NCBI GenBank assembly: GCA_037176705.1
Contig: CM073887.1
Coordinates: forward strand, 84,330,348 to 84,394,347
Direction: 5' to 3'
Length of the DNA: 64,000 nt
Origin: Molossus alvarezi
Lineage: Eukaryota; Chordata; Mammalia; Chiroptera; Molossidae
The notes below the pieces were generated by a model. It did not search any database, was not told where the DNA came from, and saw only the letters and a program-made list of their open reading frames with translations. The first letter of the stretch is position 1; every line of letters begins with the position of its first letter. A program made the position numbers and the translations under genes. Positions 32,801 to 48,156 of the stretch are shown piece after piece.

Positions 32801-34188
32801 AAAAGACACAGCGTAGCTGACTCGATAAGAAAGCATGACTCGCATATATGTTGTTTACAAGAAACCCACCTCACAACAAAATACTCACATAGGTTAAAAG
32901 TGAAGGGATGGAAAAAAATCTTTCAAGCAAACGAAAAGGAAAAAAAAGCTGGGGTAGCAATACTCATATCTGATAAAGTGATCTCAAAATGTAGGCCATA
33001 ACTAGAGACAAAGAAGGCCACTACATAATATTGAAAGAATTTATCCAACAGGAAGATATAACCTTGGTAAACATATATGCACCCATTTAGGAGCACCAAC
33101 GTATATTAAAAATCTTCTGGAGGACTTCAAGGGAGAGATCAACAGCAATAGAATCATAGCAGGGGACTTCAATACCCAGCTGATGTCAATGGATAAATCT
33201 TCTAGACTAAAAAATTAACAAGGAAACGGACTGTAAATGAAGCTCTAGATCAAATAGATTTAATAGATATCTACAGAGAATTACACCCCAAAACTGTAGA
33301 ATTCACATTCTTCTCAAGTGCACATGGGACATTCTCAAAGATAGACTACATGTTAGGGCAAAAACTAAGTCTCTGCAAGTTCAAAGAAGATTGAAATCAT
33401 ATCAAGCATCTTCTCAGATCACAATGGCATGAAACTATAAATCAACTGCAACAAGAACATGCAAACACATTTGAAAACATGGAGGCTAAATAGCATGTTA
33501 TTGAACAATGAATGGGTTACCATGGAGATCAAGCAAGAAATTATAAACTTCCTGGAAACCAGTGAAAATAAACACACAACAACACAAAATCTATGGGATG
33601 CAGGGAAAGCACTTCTGAGAGGGAAGTTCATAGCTCGACAGGCCTACCACAAGAAACAAGAAAAATGTATAATAGACTATCTAACCTCACAACATAAAGA
33701 GATAGAAAGCAAACAAAAAGAAAACCCCAGAGCAAGTACAAGGAAGGGAATAGTAAAGATCAGAGCAGAAATAAATGACCTGGAGACCAAAAAAGCAATG
33801 CAAAGGAGCAATGGAACAAAGAGATGGTTCTTTGAAAAGATAAACAAGATTGATGGACCCTTAGCTAGACTCACCAAGAAACAAAGAGCGAGAACCCAAA
33901 TACACAAAATCAGAAATGAAAGAGAAGAAATAATAACTGACACCACAGAAATGCAAAGGATTGTTAACAATTATAAGGCAACAAATTCGACGATCTAAGC
34001 GAAATTGACAAATTTCTAGAAACACATAGTCTCCCAAAACTGAACCGGGAAGAGATAGAAAACTTGAACAGACCAATAACAACAACAACAACAAATTGAA
34101 GATGTATTCAAGACTCTCCCAGCAAACAGAAGCCCAGGTCCTGATGGCTTCATGGGGGAATTTTACCGAACATTCAAAGAAGAACTAA

Positions 34189-36268
<2,080 letters not shown>

Positions 36269-36280
36269 AACACAATAACT
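36269..36280 (-). repeat. Target-site duplication displaced by the inversion
   Basis: AACACAATAACT, the reverse complement of AGTTATTGTGTT. That word flanks the right L1 (50779-50790) and the KRT8 retrocopy (50779-50790 and 52514-52525). It follows the tail of the left L1's 3' half, so it is on the wrong side of the locus unless the spacer has been flipped. Confidence 0.85.
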
Positions 36281-37411
36281 AAAATAAAATACTAAATAAT
36301 TGGGATTAAACACCACCAATGGAAGGATTGTAGAACTGTAAGATAGACCAGAATGATATCCCAGATTGAGGAATGAAAAGAAAAAAATGCAGAAAAGAAC
36401 ATAGAGGCATATGAGTCATTTTGAAAGAACTAATGAAATAAGTATTTGGAATCTAGGAAGAGAGGAGAGAAGACAGAAGAGTAGGCAGAAGCAATATTTG
36501 AAAATATAATGGCTAGGAATTTTCTGAAAAACATACAGAGGATAACATGTCATAGATCCAAGTTGAGCTAGGAAAACCACACCTAGGTATATCATTGTAA
36601 AACCACCGAAAATCAAAGACAAAGCAAACTCTTAAGTCAGAGATAAAATGCCAACTATTTTCAAAGGACAGAAATAAGACTTACTTCTCAACAGAAAATT
36701 TGAAATCAAGATTTGATTTCCAATCTTGAAAACTGCTGGAAGACAGTAACTGCCAATCTCAAATTCAACTGCAAATGTTCTTCAGGTAATGAAAAGACAT
36801 TTCCAGCAAAAAGCTAGATACTTCATTACCAGCAGATGTGCCTGGAAGCGGATACTAGGAGTCACTTTTCAGGCCGAAGGAAAATGATTCCAGTTGGAAA
36901 CATCAAGATGCAGGAATGAAAGAAGAGCAACAAAAAATGTAATTACTAAGAAAAATTAAATTATTATTGATTCTATAAACAATAAAAATGTTATTTAGAG
37001 TGTAAAATAGAGAATTAAAATAAAAATGACAATAGCATAAAAGTGGGAGGAGAGTACTTCAAATTAAGTGTCCTAAGATCTTTGTAACTCTGGAAAATGA
37101 TAAAATTATTCATTTACATTAGACATCATTAAGTCAAAGATGAGATTTTAAGCTGATTGTTAAAGCTAACAAGCTGATAAAGGAAATAAAATAAAATAAG
37201 TATTTAATTAATACAAAGGAAGGGGAAAATGGGACAAGTACCAAAAAAAAAAAAAAGAAACCTGTAAGATGGTGGATATAGACCCAATTGCATAAATAAT
37301 TACATTAAATGTAAATGAAATAAATATTCCAATTAAAATGGTTTTAATTATTGCAATTAAAATCCAACAAATATTGTAGAATTAGACATTTTTTAAAAAT
37401 CATATGTTATT

Positions 37412-37652
37412 GCCCTGGCCGGTTTGGCTCAGCGGTTAGAGCATCGACCTGCGGTCCTGAGAGACCCGGGTTTGGTTCCTGCTAAGGGCACGTACCTCGG
37501 TTGCAGTTTGTCCCCGGCCCTGGTCGGTTGTGTGGGTGGCAGCCACTCGATGTGTTCCTTTCGCATCGATGTTTCTCTCTGTTCCTCTCTCTCCCTCCCA
37601 CTCTACCTGAACAAAAAATGGAAAAATGTCCTCGGGTGAGGATTAAAAAAAA
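37412..37652 (+). mobile_element. Ves-type SINE, young sub-type
   Basis: Duplication AAAAATCATATGTTATT at 37395-37411 and 37653-37669, perfect over 17 bases. Near-consensus sequence. Confidence 0.97.
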
Positions 37653-38609
37653 AAAAATCATATGTTATTTATAAGAGACAAACCTCAAATATAAAAGGGG
37701 AAAGAACAAAATAGTATATCCAAAAAATACTGACAACAACAATAAGTTGAGGTAATTACATTAAGATCAGATAAAGTAAGCTTTAAAGCAAAACTATTTC
37801 ACTAGGTATAATGAGATACATTTCTTAATGATTCTGGTTAAAATATAATTATATATTTTTATGCACCTACTTATATAACCTTGAACTATGTAAAGCAAAA
37901 ATAAATAGAACTAAGTGAGGAAATGGACGAATCCAGAATCATCATTGGGAGATTTTAACATACTACTCTCACTAGTGTTGAAAACAAGCAGACCAAAAAC
38001 TCAGTGAGAAAATAGATTGTTTGATTAACACATTTAACAAATTTGACCTGACATATATTATACACTGATCCCCACAACTTCGGAATGCACATTCTTTTTA
38101 TGTGCACATGGAACATTTATCAAAATGAATCATGTTATTCCTTAATGCAAGTCTCAACAAATTTAAGACTGAAATTCATGACCATATTGGATTTAAGCTA
38201 AAAACTAATGAAAAATATTTTTTTAAGAAAATTTCCAAATTTTGGAAATTACAATCTTCTATATATCCTTGTCTCAAAATTAAAATATCAAAATTTAAAA
38301 ACATTCTAGATAAAATGATAATGAAAACACAATATATCAAAACTTGTGTTGGTATAGCTACAGCCATGTTTAGAGGAAATATACAGCTTTAAATGATAAA
38401 AAATTTAAAACGAAAAGGATTGAAAATATTAATTTAAGGTTAAAAATAACAGCACATTTATTTTTAGAGAAATTAAAAAGAAAATAAATAAGAGAAGAAT
38501 TAATGACAATGAAAAACAACTTTAGAATAGAGATCAATAAAGTCAATTTTTTAAGGACTAATAAAAGATACAGTCTGAGGAAGCCTGATTTTTAAAAGAA
38601 AGAAAGATA

Positions 38610-38830
38610 AGCCTAGCTGGTGTGGCTCAGTGTTTGAGCATTGACCTATGCACTAAGAAGTCACTAGTTCGATTTCTGATCAGGGTACATGCCCAGGTTG
38701 TGGGCTCGATCCCCAGTAGGGGCGTGCAGAAAGAAGCCAGTCGATGTTTTTTCTCATCAATGTTTCTATCTCTCTTTCCCTCTCCTTTCCTCTCTCTCTA
38801 AAATATCAATAAAGAAAAAATATTTAAAAA
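38610..38830 (+). mobile_element. Ves-type SINE, older sub-type
   Basis: Head 'gcctagctggtgtggctcag', B box 'cactagttcgatttctgatc', 'gggctcgatccccagtaggg', and tail 'aaatatcaataaagaaaa'. Duplication unclear in A-rich flanks. Confidence 0.88.
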
Positions 38831-39696
38831 AATAAGAAATCAATAAAAGAGCAAGACACAAATAACTAATATCAGAAATAAAGAGGGATATTATTACAGA
38901 GCCTACAGATAATAAAATATCAAAGATATTGTGAACAACTATATGCTGACAGATTAAAAAATATAGATGAAGTGGAAGAATTGCTAGATAAACGCAATTA
39001 ACCAAAACCGATAGGAGATAGAAAATCTCAAAATTCCTATATCTGTTAATGAAATTTTATCCTTTAAAATTTAACTAAAACCTTTCCCAGAAAGAAAACT
39101 CCTGGCCAATATGTCTTCATTGAACAATTCTTCCAAACATTTAAGGGAGAAATATTACCAGTCTTACACAAAGTCTTCCAGAGAATAAAAGCCAGCATAG
39201 TAGTCATACCAAAACTTGATTAGGAAAAGCATAAGAAAGAAAACTCTCTCTTATAAACATACCCATTTCTTTCCTGGACATATACTTCTAGATCAGTTAT
39301 TAGTTAACCAAATCCAGAAATACAGAATAATACATCACTACCAAGTATCTTTCTCAGGGAAGGCAAGGTTGGATTAAAAAATAATCAGTGTAATTTCCAC
39401 ACTAGCAGAATAAAGGACAAAAATCGTGATCATTTGAATAAATGCAGAAAAAGCAACTGATAAAATCCAACAGCAACTTACAATTTTATTTAACTCATCT
39501 TTATTGTTGAATGTGTTATGGATGTCTCCCTTTTTTTCCCCATTGACCCCCTCCTCCCCAATCCCACCCCCCTCCTGCCTTCCCCACACTATTGTCCGCG
39601 TCCATTGGTAATGCATATATGCATAGTTCTTTGGTTTATCTCATCCCCCCCCCCCTTCCTTTTGAGGTTCATCAGTCTAACAACCAATTTGTACTT

Positions 39697-39940
39697 TTTT
39701 TTAAATCCTCACCTGAGGACATTTTTGCATTTATCTTCAGATACAGAGGGAGGAAGAGAGAGAGAGAGAGAGAGAGAAACATTGACGTGAGAGAGACACA
39801 TAGACTGATTGCCACTCACACGACCCCAACCGGGGCTGAGGATAAACTGCAACTGAGGTACATGCCCTTAGCGGGAACTGAAAACAGGATTCTCTGGTCC
39901 GCAGCCCAATGATCTAACCAATGAGCCAAACTGGCCAGAA
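39697..39940 (-). mobile_element. Ves-type SINE
   Basis: Duplication CAATTTGWACTT at 39685-39696 and 39941-39952, inside the HAL1-like 3' UTR. Confidence 0.95.
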
Positions 39941-40089
39941 CAATTTGAACTTCTTAATCCCTTCATCTTTTTCATCCATCCCTTCAGCCCCCACCCATCT
40001 GGCAAGCAACAAAAAGTTCTCTGTATCTATGAGTCTCTTTCTGTTCTGCTTGCTCATTTTGTTTGTAGATTCCATTGTTGATAGATATG

Positions 40090-41053
40090 TATTAATTGCC
40101 ATTTTATTGTACATTTTTTGCTCTTCTTCTCCTTCAAGAAGAACGCTCAACATTTCACATAATACTGGTTTGGTGGTGATGAACTCTAGCTTTTTCTTGT
40201 CTGGGGAACCTGTTGATTTGTCCATTGATTCTAAATGATAGCTTTGCAGGATAGAGTAATCTCGGTTGTAGGTTGTTGCTTTTCATCACATTGAATATCT
40301 CTTGCCACTCCTTTCTGGCCTGCAAAGTTTCTTTTGAGAAATCAGCTGACAGTCTAATGGGAGCTCCTTTGTAGGTAACAAACTGCTTTTCTCTTGCTGC
40401 TTTTAAGACTCTCTCTTTGTATTTAACCTTTGGTGTTTTGTTGATGATGTGTCTTGGTGTGGACCTTTTTTGGGTTCATCTTGTTTGAGACTCTGTGCTT
40501 CCTGGACTTCTATGTCTGTTTCCTTCACCAAGTTAGGGAAGTTTTCTGTCATTATTGTTTCAAATAGGTTTTCAATTTCTTGTTCGCTCTCTTCTTCTTC
40601 TGGCACCCCTATGATGAGAACGTTGGCACGCTTGAAGATGTCCCAGAGGCTCTTCACACTATCCTCATTTTTTTGGATTCTTTTTTGTTTTTGCTGTTCT
40701 GATTGGGTGTTTTTTGTTTCCTTATATTCCAAATCGATGGTTTGCTTCTTGGCTTTTCCTACTCTACTATTGAATCTGTGTAAATTATTCTTTATTTCAG
40801 TTAGTGCATCCTTCGTTTCTGACTGGTCCTTTTTTATGTTGTTGATGTTCTCACTAAGTACCTTGGGGGTCTCCTTAAGTTCCTTGCTGGTCTCACTAAG
40901 TTCCTTGAATGTCTCACCAAGTTGCTTGAGCAACCTTATAACCTGTGTTTTGAGTTCTGCATCTGATTGATTGCTTATCTCCATTTTGTTTAATTCTTTT
41001 CCTGGAGTTTTGTTCTTTTCTTTCATTTGGGGTATGTTTCTTTGTCTCCTCAT
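40090..41053 (-). pseudogene. ORF1 of the older HAL1-like element
   Basis: An open stretch of 216 codons (40403-41053) begins MRRQRNIPQMKEKNKTPGKE. It has a coiled coil built of near-repeats ('LGETFKELSETSKELKETPK'), the RRM-like 'NVLIIGVPEEEESEQEIENL' and 'NFPNLVKETDIEVQEAQ'. A frameshift near 40400 separates it from the C-terminal domain, whose end ('FITTKPVLCEMLSVLLEGEE') is readable near 40170-40130. The encoded protein would be an L1-type RNA chaperone. The longest surviving HAL1-like frame here, yet broken. Confidence 0.82.
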
Positions 41054-41540
41054 TTTGGCTACTTCCCTGTGACTGTTTCTATGTATTAGGTAGAGTTGCT
41101 ATGTGTCTTTCATAGGGTGGCCTATTTTTGTAAGTTTCCTGTAGGTCCAGTGGCACAGCCTCCCTGATCACCCAGCCGAGCCCTCCAGGTGCACCCCTAG
41201 TGTGGACTGTACACCTTCTGTTGTAATTGAATCTTGATTGCAGTTGGCATGTCAATGGGAGGGATTTACTCAGGCTGATCAGCTGCAAGAACTGGCTGTA
41301 CCCACTGACCACGGGCCTCTGACTACGTTGGAGGATCAGCTGTGTAGGGGCCCACTACACAGAGCAAGACTTACTTCATCACTATGCTACCCACTGAGTC
41401 CACTCATTGAGTATGTCACTTGTGGAGGTGGTTGGGTGGCGGTGTTTTGATGTGGACTGAAGCTGTCCACTGGGTGTGCTGGCTCTGTGGCAAGGGCAGC
41501 CACTGCCTGTGTTCTATCTGGGGCCACCCAGCATAAGCTA

Positions 41541-41566
41541 CAGAGTAATCTGCAGATGGCTGCTTC
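41541..41566 (-). repeat. Target-site duplication displaced by the inversion
   Basis: On the minus strand: GAAGCAGCCATCTGCAGATT... directly after the A-tail of the right L1's 3' half. It matches 27915-27938 (AGAAACAGCCATCTGCAATT...), the 5' flank of the left L1, with a few differences. These two sites should flank a single L1 insertion. Confidence 0.7.
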
Positions 41567-44354
41567 TATTTTTTTAAATTAATTAATTACTTAATTTTTG
41601 TTATAGATGTTTTTTCTTTCCCCCCCACTGATACCCACCTCTCCCTCCCTCACTGCCCTGTCCCCGACTTTGTTAGCCATGTGCATTGGTTAATCATATG
41701 GGCATATAAGTTCTGTGGTTTATCTCTTCCCACCCCCACCCCCCGATGACTCCCTCTTCTTAGGGTTGTCAGTCTGTACCCTACTTCCATATTTCTGGGT
41801 CTACCCTATCCCTCAGACTATTATATTCATTATATTCCATATATAAGTGAGATCATGTGGTATTTGTCTTTTTCTGCTTGGCTTGTTTCACTTAGGGTAA
41901 TACTTTCCAGATCCCTCCCTGTCGTCTCAAAAGATAAGAGATCTTTCTTTTTTACAGCTGCATAGTACTCTATTGTGTATATGTACCACTGCTTTTTTGA
42001 TCCATTCGTCTACTGATGGACATTTGCACTGTTTCCAGATCTTAGCTATTGTAAATAGTGCTGCTATGAACATGGGGGTACATATATTCTTTCTCATGGG
42101 TGTTTCAGGCTTCTTAGGGTATATTCCTAGAAGTGAGATCACTGGGTCAAATGGCAGTTCAATTTTTAATTTTGTGAGGTAACACCATATTGTTTTCCAT
42201 AGTGGCTGTGCCAGTCTGTGTTCCCATGAGCAGTGTACTAGAGTCCCCTTTTCTCCACAGCCTCGCCAATCCTTGTTGTTTGGTGATTTGTTGATGGCGG
42301 CCATTCTGACAAGTGTGAGGTGATACCTATTGTTGTTTTAATTTGCATCTCTCTGATGCTTAGTGATGTTGAACATTTCTTCATATGTCTCTTAGTCATT
42401 TGTATGTCCTGTTTGGAGAGGTGTCTATTTAGTTCCTCTGCCCATTTTTTTATCCTCACCCGAGGACATTTTTCCATTTTTTGTTCAGGAAGAGTGGGAG
42501 GGAGAGAGAGAGAGAAAAAAAAAACATCGATGTGTAAGGGACACATCAAGTGGCAGCCACTGGCATGACCAACCAGGGCCGGGTACAAACTACAATTGAG
42601 GTATGTGCCCTTAGTGGGAACCAAACTTGGGTCTCTCTGGACCACATCCTCTGCCCATTTTTAAACTGGGTTCTTTGTTTTCCATTTGTTGAGCTGTATA
42701 AGCACTCTATATATATTGGAAATTAACACCTTATCTGATATATCGTTGGTAATTATGCTCTCCCATAGAGTGGGTTGCCTTTCCATTTTGGTGGTTGTTT
42801 CTTTTGCTGTGCAGAAGCTTTTGAGTTTGATGTAGTCTCATGTGTTCATTTTCTCCTTTGTCTCTGTTGCCTTAGGTGATTTATCAGTAAAAATTCTGCT
42901 GCGCATGATGTCTGCAATTTTGTTGCCTACATTTTCTTCTAGGATTTTTATGCATTCACGAGTCATATTTAAATCTTTTATCCATTTTGAGTTTATTCTT
43001 GTGTATGGTGTAAGTTGATGTTCTAGTTTCTTTCTTTTTTTTTTTTTACATGTAACTGTCCAATTTTCCAAACACCATTTATTAAAGAGGCTGTCTTTAC
43101 TCCACTGGATGCTCTTGCCACCTTTGTCAAATATTAATTGAGCATATTGTCTTGGGTCCATTTCTGGGTTCTCTATTCTGTTCCATTGATCTATCTGCCT
43201 GTTCTTGTACCAGTACCAGGCTGTTTTGATTAAAGTGGCTTTGTAGTATAACCTGAAATCTGATAATGTGATCCCTCCAACTTTGTTCTTTTTTTCAAGA
43301 TTGCTATGGCTACTCGGGGTCCTTTTTTGGTTCCATATAAACTTTTTAAGTATTTCTTCTAGTTCTGTGAAGTATGTCGTTGGTATTTTGATGGGAATTG
43401 CATTGAATCTATAGATTGCTTTCGGTAATACGGATATTTTAATGATGTCAATTCTTCCAATCCATGAACAAGGTATGTGCTTCCACTTTTTTTATATCTT
43501 CCACTATTTCTTTTTTGAATGTCCTGTAGTTTTCTGCGAATAGGTCCTTTATTTCTTTGGTTAAGTTTAATCCTAGGTATCTTATTATTCTTATTTTTTT
43601 TGCTGTGATGGTAAATGGGATTGTGTCTTTAGTTTTCCTTTCTGTGAGTTCATCATTGTGTATAAGAATGTCATCAATTATTTGATGTTACTTTGTATCC
43701 TGCTACTTTGCCAAATTCATTTATTAAGTCTTGTAGATTTTTGAAGAAGTCTTTGTGGTTTTCTACGTATAATATTATGTCATTTGGGAATAATGACAGT
43801 TTCACTTCTTCCTTTGCAATTTGAATCCCTTTTATTTGTTCCTGTCTGATTGCTGTAGCTAAAACTTCCAGTACTATGTTAAATAAGATTGATGAAAGTG
43901 GGCATCCTTGTCTTGCTCCTGTTATAAAGGAAAATGCTTTTAGTTTTTGCCCATTGAGTATGATGTTGGTTGTAGGTATTTCATATATGGCTGTTATTAT
44001 GTCGAAATATGATCCCTCTATTCCCAGAACGCTGAGTGTTTTTATCAGAAATGGATGCTGGATTTTATCGAATGCTTTTTTGTCAGTGACTATTGATTAG
44101 ATCATATAATTTTTATCTTTCATTTTGATTATGAGGTGTATCACATTTATTGATTTGTGAATATTGTACCAGCCTTGCATCCCTGGGATGAATCCCACTT
44201 GATCATGTTGAATAATGAATTTGATGTATTGCTGGATTCAATTTGCTAGTATTTCGTTCAGGATTTTGGCATCAATGTTCATCAGGGATATTGGCCAGTA
44301 GTTTTCTTTCTTTGTAGTGTCTTTTTCTGGTTTTGGAATTAGAACTATGCTGGC
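41567..44354 (-). mobile_element. L1 3' part (right): ORF2 RT to 3' UTR
   Basis: From the A-tail (T-run at 41571-41577) through a 3' UTR to the ORF2 C-terminus and RT. Readable piece 44238-44459 includes '[19 protein letters not shown]' and 'ILNEILAN' RT text. It differs from the left 3' half by many substitutions and lacks that half's deletions. Many frameshifts. A SINE lies at 42450-42646. Confidence 0.88.
42450..42646 (-). mobile_element. Ves-type SINE, 5'-truncated
   Basis: Tail and body are present, but the last 35 or so bases of the head (A box) are missing. Duplication TCCTCTGCCCATTTTT at 42434-42449 and 42647-42662. Truncation at the 5' end fits incomplete reverse transcription. Confidence 0.93.
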
Positions 44355-45810
44355 CTCGTAAAACGAGTTTGGAAGTCTTCCTTCTTCTTGAATTTTTTGA
44401 AATAGTTTGAGGAGAATGGGTATTAGTTCTTCTTTGAATGTTCGGTAAAATTCCCCCATGAAGCCATCAGGACCTGGGCTTCTGTTTGCTGGGAGAGTCT
44501 TGAATACATCTTCAATTTGTTGTTGTTGTTGTTATTGGTCTGTTCAAGTTTTCTATCTCTTCCCGGTTCAGTTTTGGGAGACTATGTGTTTCTAGAAATT
44601 TGTCAATTTCGCTTAGATCGTCGAATTTGTTGCCTTATAATTGTTAACAATCCTTTGCATTTCTGTGGTGTCAGTTATTATTTCTTCTCTTTCATTTCTG
44701 ATTTTGTGTATTTGGGTTCTCGCTCTTTGTTTCTTGGTGAGTCTAGCTAAGGGTCCATCAATCTTGTTTATCTTTTCAAAGAACCATCTCTTTGTTCCAT
44801 TGCTCCTTTGCATTGCTTTTTTGGTCTCCAGGTCATTTATTTCTGCTCTGATCTTTACTATTCCCTTCCTTGTACTTGCTCTGGGGTTTTCTTTTTGTTT
44901 GCTTTCTATCTCTTTATGTTGTGAGGTTAGATAGTCTATTATACATTTTTCTTGTTTCTTGTGGTAGGCCTGTCGAGCTATGAACTTCCCTCTCAGAAGT
45001 GCTTTCCCTGCATCCCATAGATTTTGTGTTGTTGTGTGTTTATTTTCACTGGTTTCCAGGAAGTTTATAATTTCTTGCTTGATCTCCATGGTAACCCATT
45101 CATTGTTCAATAACATGCTATTTAGCCTCCATGTTTTCAAATGTGTTTGCATGTTCTTGTTGCAGTTGATTTATAGTTTCATGCCATTGTGATCTGAGAA
45201 GATGCTTGATATGATTTCAATCTTCTTTGAACTTGCAGAGACTTAGTTTTTGCCCTAACATGTAGTCTATCTTTGAGAATGTCCCATGTGCACTTGAGAA
45301 GAATGTGAATTCTACAGTTTTGGGGTGTAATTCTCTGTAGATATCTATTAAATCTATTTGATCTAGAGCTTCATTTACAGTCCGTTTCCTTGTTAATTTT
45401 TTAGTCTAGAAGATTTATCCATTGACGTCAGCTGGGTATTGAAGTCCCCTGCTATGATTCTATTGCTGTTGATCTCTCCCTTGAAGTCCTCCAGAAGATT
45501 TTTAATATACGTTGGTGCTCCTAAATGGGTGCATATATGTTTACCAAGGTTATATCTTCCTGTTGGATAAATTCTTTCAATATTATGTAGTGGCCTTCTT
45601 TGTCTCTAGTTATGGCCTACATTTTGAGATCACTTTATCAGATATGAGTATTGCTACCCCAGCTTTTTTTTCCTTTTCGTTTGCTTGAAAGATTTTTTTC
45701 CATCCCTTCACTTTTAACCTATGTGAGTATTTTGTTGTGAGGTGGGTTTCTTGTAAACAACATATATGCGAGTCATGCTTTCTTATCGAGTCAGCTACGC
45801 TGTGTCTTTT

Positions 45811-47976
45811 TTTTTTTTTTAATCTTTATTGTTGAATGTAAAATGTGTTACAGATGTTCCACATTTTTCCCCCATTGACCCCCTCCTCCCCACTCCCGCC
45901 CCCCTCCCGCCTTTTCCCCCACTATTGTCTGTGTCCATTGGTTATGCACATAAGTTCTTTGGTTTATTTCTTCCCACCCCCACCCCCAACCCCTTTCCCT
46001 TTGGGGTTTGTCAGTCTAGCAATGAATTTGTACTTCTTAATCTCTTAACCTTTTTCACCCATTCCCCCAACCCCCCTCCCATCTGGCAACCAACAAAATG
46101 TTCTCTGTATCTATGAGAATGTTTCTGTTCTACCTATTCATTTTGTTTGTAGATTCCATTGTTGATAGATATGTATTCATTGCCATTTTGTTTGTCTATA
46201 TATTTTATCTTTTTCTTCAAAAAGACCCTTCATCATTTCATATAATAACGGTTTGGTGGTGATGAACTCCTTTAACTTTTTCTTGTCTGGGAAAGTCTTA
46301 ATATGGCCATCGATTCTAAATGACAGCTTTGCAGGATAGAGTAATCTTGGTTGTAGGTTCTTGCTTTTCATCACTCTGAATATTTATTTCTTGCCACTCC
46401 CTTCTGGCCTGCAAAGTTTCTTTTGAGAAATCAGCTGACAGCCTTATGGGAACTCCCTTGTAGGTAACTAGCTGCCTTTCTCTTGCTGCTTTTAAGATTC
46501 TCTCTTTGTCTTGAACCTTTTGCCTTTTGATGATGATGTGTCTTGGTGTGGGCCTCTTGGGGTTCATCTTGTTTGGGACTCTCCGTGCTTCCTGGACTTG
46601 TATGTCTGTTTCCTTCACCAAGTTAGGAAAGTTTCCTGCCATTATTGTTTCAAACAGGTTTTCGATTTCTTGTTCTCGCTCTTCTCCTTCTGGCACCCCC
46701 AAGATGCGAATGTTGGCACGCTTGAAGTTGTCCCAGAGGCTCCTTACACTATCCTCATTTTTGGATTCTTTTTTCTTTTTGCTGTTCTGATTGGGCGTTT
46801 TTTATTCCTTATATTCCAAATCGATGGTGTGCTTCTTGGATTTACGTACTCTACTACTGAAGCTGTGTAAATTATTCTTTATTTCAGTTAATGCCTCCTT
46901 CAATTCTGACTGTGCATCCATAATTTCTGACTGGTCCTTTTTTATGCTCTTGAGGCCCTCACTAAGTTCACTGAGGTTCTCACTAAGTTCATTGAGCATC
47001 CTTATAAGCAGTATTTTGAACTCAGCATCTGTTAGGTTGCTTATCTCCATTTCGCTTAGTTCTTTTCTTGGGGTTTTGTTCTGTTCTTTCATTTGGGACC
47101 TGTTTCTTTGTCTCCTCATTTTGGCTGCCTCCCTGTGTTTGTTTCTGTGTATTACTTAACGAGAGGTATGGGGCTCGCTGAGACCAGATGCTGCTCGTTT
47201 GAAAGAATTTAGGAAAACCTGAAGCAGGACCCAAGACAGGCCAATCCGATGGTTAAGCAAGTGGCAACAGCTTGGGTGGGCCTGAGAGTTCAGTGGGGCG
47301 GGTCCTCAGGGAGTCACCAGGGTTGGGGCTACCAGTGTGAGCCAGGTTGCTAGAGTCCCAGATATGGCTTCTGTCTGCCGCCCCAGGGAAGGGCTCACCA
47401 AAGGAACAAAGGCCTCTGACAGCACATTTGTCCCGGAGAAAGGCCCCTCTCCAGCCCTCGCTCCAGTGCCAAACAGCTCTGTTTTTCCCTGTATGTCTCT
47501 GGTGCCCCTCGAGTTTCCTCCCCTCCAAGCTTAGAGGGAGAGAGTCCGATAAGTTCGTGCGTGGGCCCTTTAAGGAGCTGCCCGGGGTTCCAGCCGCTTC
47601 AGCTTCTCTGAGCCTCAGTTCCTGCTGGTTTTTCCAGCCAGAAGTTATGTGGACTTCTCTTCCTGGCACTGGAACCCTGAGTGGGGCACCTGGTGTGGGA
47701 CAGGGACCCTTCAGTCCTCAGGAAGGACCTTCCAAGCCCAGGTATCCTCCTGATTTTTATCCGCCACACGTGGCTGTGGGACCAGCCCGTGCCGCCGCCC
47801 CTCCTACCAGTCTGGATGTGGCTGCTACTTTAATTCCGTAGTTGTAGGACTTCCATTCAGCTTGATTTCAGGCGGTTTTGAATGATGGTTGTTCTGTAGT
47901 TTAGTTGTAACTTTGGTGTGGTTGTGGGAGGACGCGATACCGCATTTACCTACGCCACCGTCTTGACCGGAAGTCT
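45811..47976 (-). mobile_element. Young HAL1-like element, right (mirror) copy
   Basis: Mirror of 30635-32800 with the same 16-bp duplications and the same ORF1 breaks (frames at 46802-47119, 46316-46702 and 46177-46374). A few substitutions lie in the 5' UTR (for example near 47708 and 47828). Confidence 0.92.
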
Positions 47977-48156
47977 CTACGCTGTGTCTTTTGATCGGAG
48001 CATTCAAACCATTCACATTTAAGGTGATAATTGATATGTACTTATTTATTGCCATTTTTGTGTACTGTGGTTCTGTTTTTCTTCCTATTCCTTCTACTAA
48101 TTACAGCAGTCCTTTCAGCATATCTTGCAGTGCTGGTTTGGTGTTAATATAGTCCC

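Larger units (their letters stand above)
36281..39473 (+). mobile_element. Old L1M, ORF1 to mid-ORF2, now on the plus strand
   Basis: ORF1-end phrases near 36490-36850 ('gaagcaatatttgaaaatat', 'ttcttcaggtaatgaaaaga') pass to ORF2 phrases ('cataaataattacattaaat' near 37290, 'aaatgcagaaaaagcaactg' near 39440). The ORF2 text stops exactly where the minus-strand L1M at 23835-27018 stops, so the two are halves of one element in opposite orientations. No ORF survives. Confidence 0.75.
39488..41566 (-). mobile_element. Older HAL1-like element: 3' UTR, ORF1, rest of 5' UTR
   Basis: Right to left: a 5' UTR remainder (41566-41095), an ORF1 (41053-about 40090) and a C-rich (on this strand) 3' UTR ending 'atctttattgttgaatg'. 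No ORF2. The 3' UTR matches the young copy at 30635-32800. The 5' end begins at the L1 target site ('agatggctgcttc' on the plus strand), complementary to 27921-27938. The first part of this element is therefore 27019-27938, and the young copy's 5' UTR equals this one minus about 580 bases. A SINE splits the 3' UTR. Confidence 0.8.
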
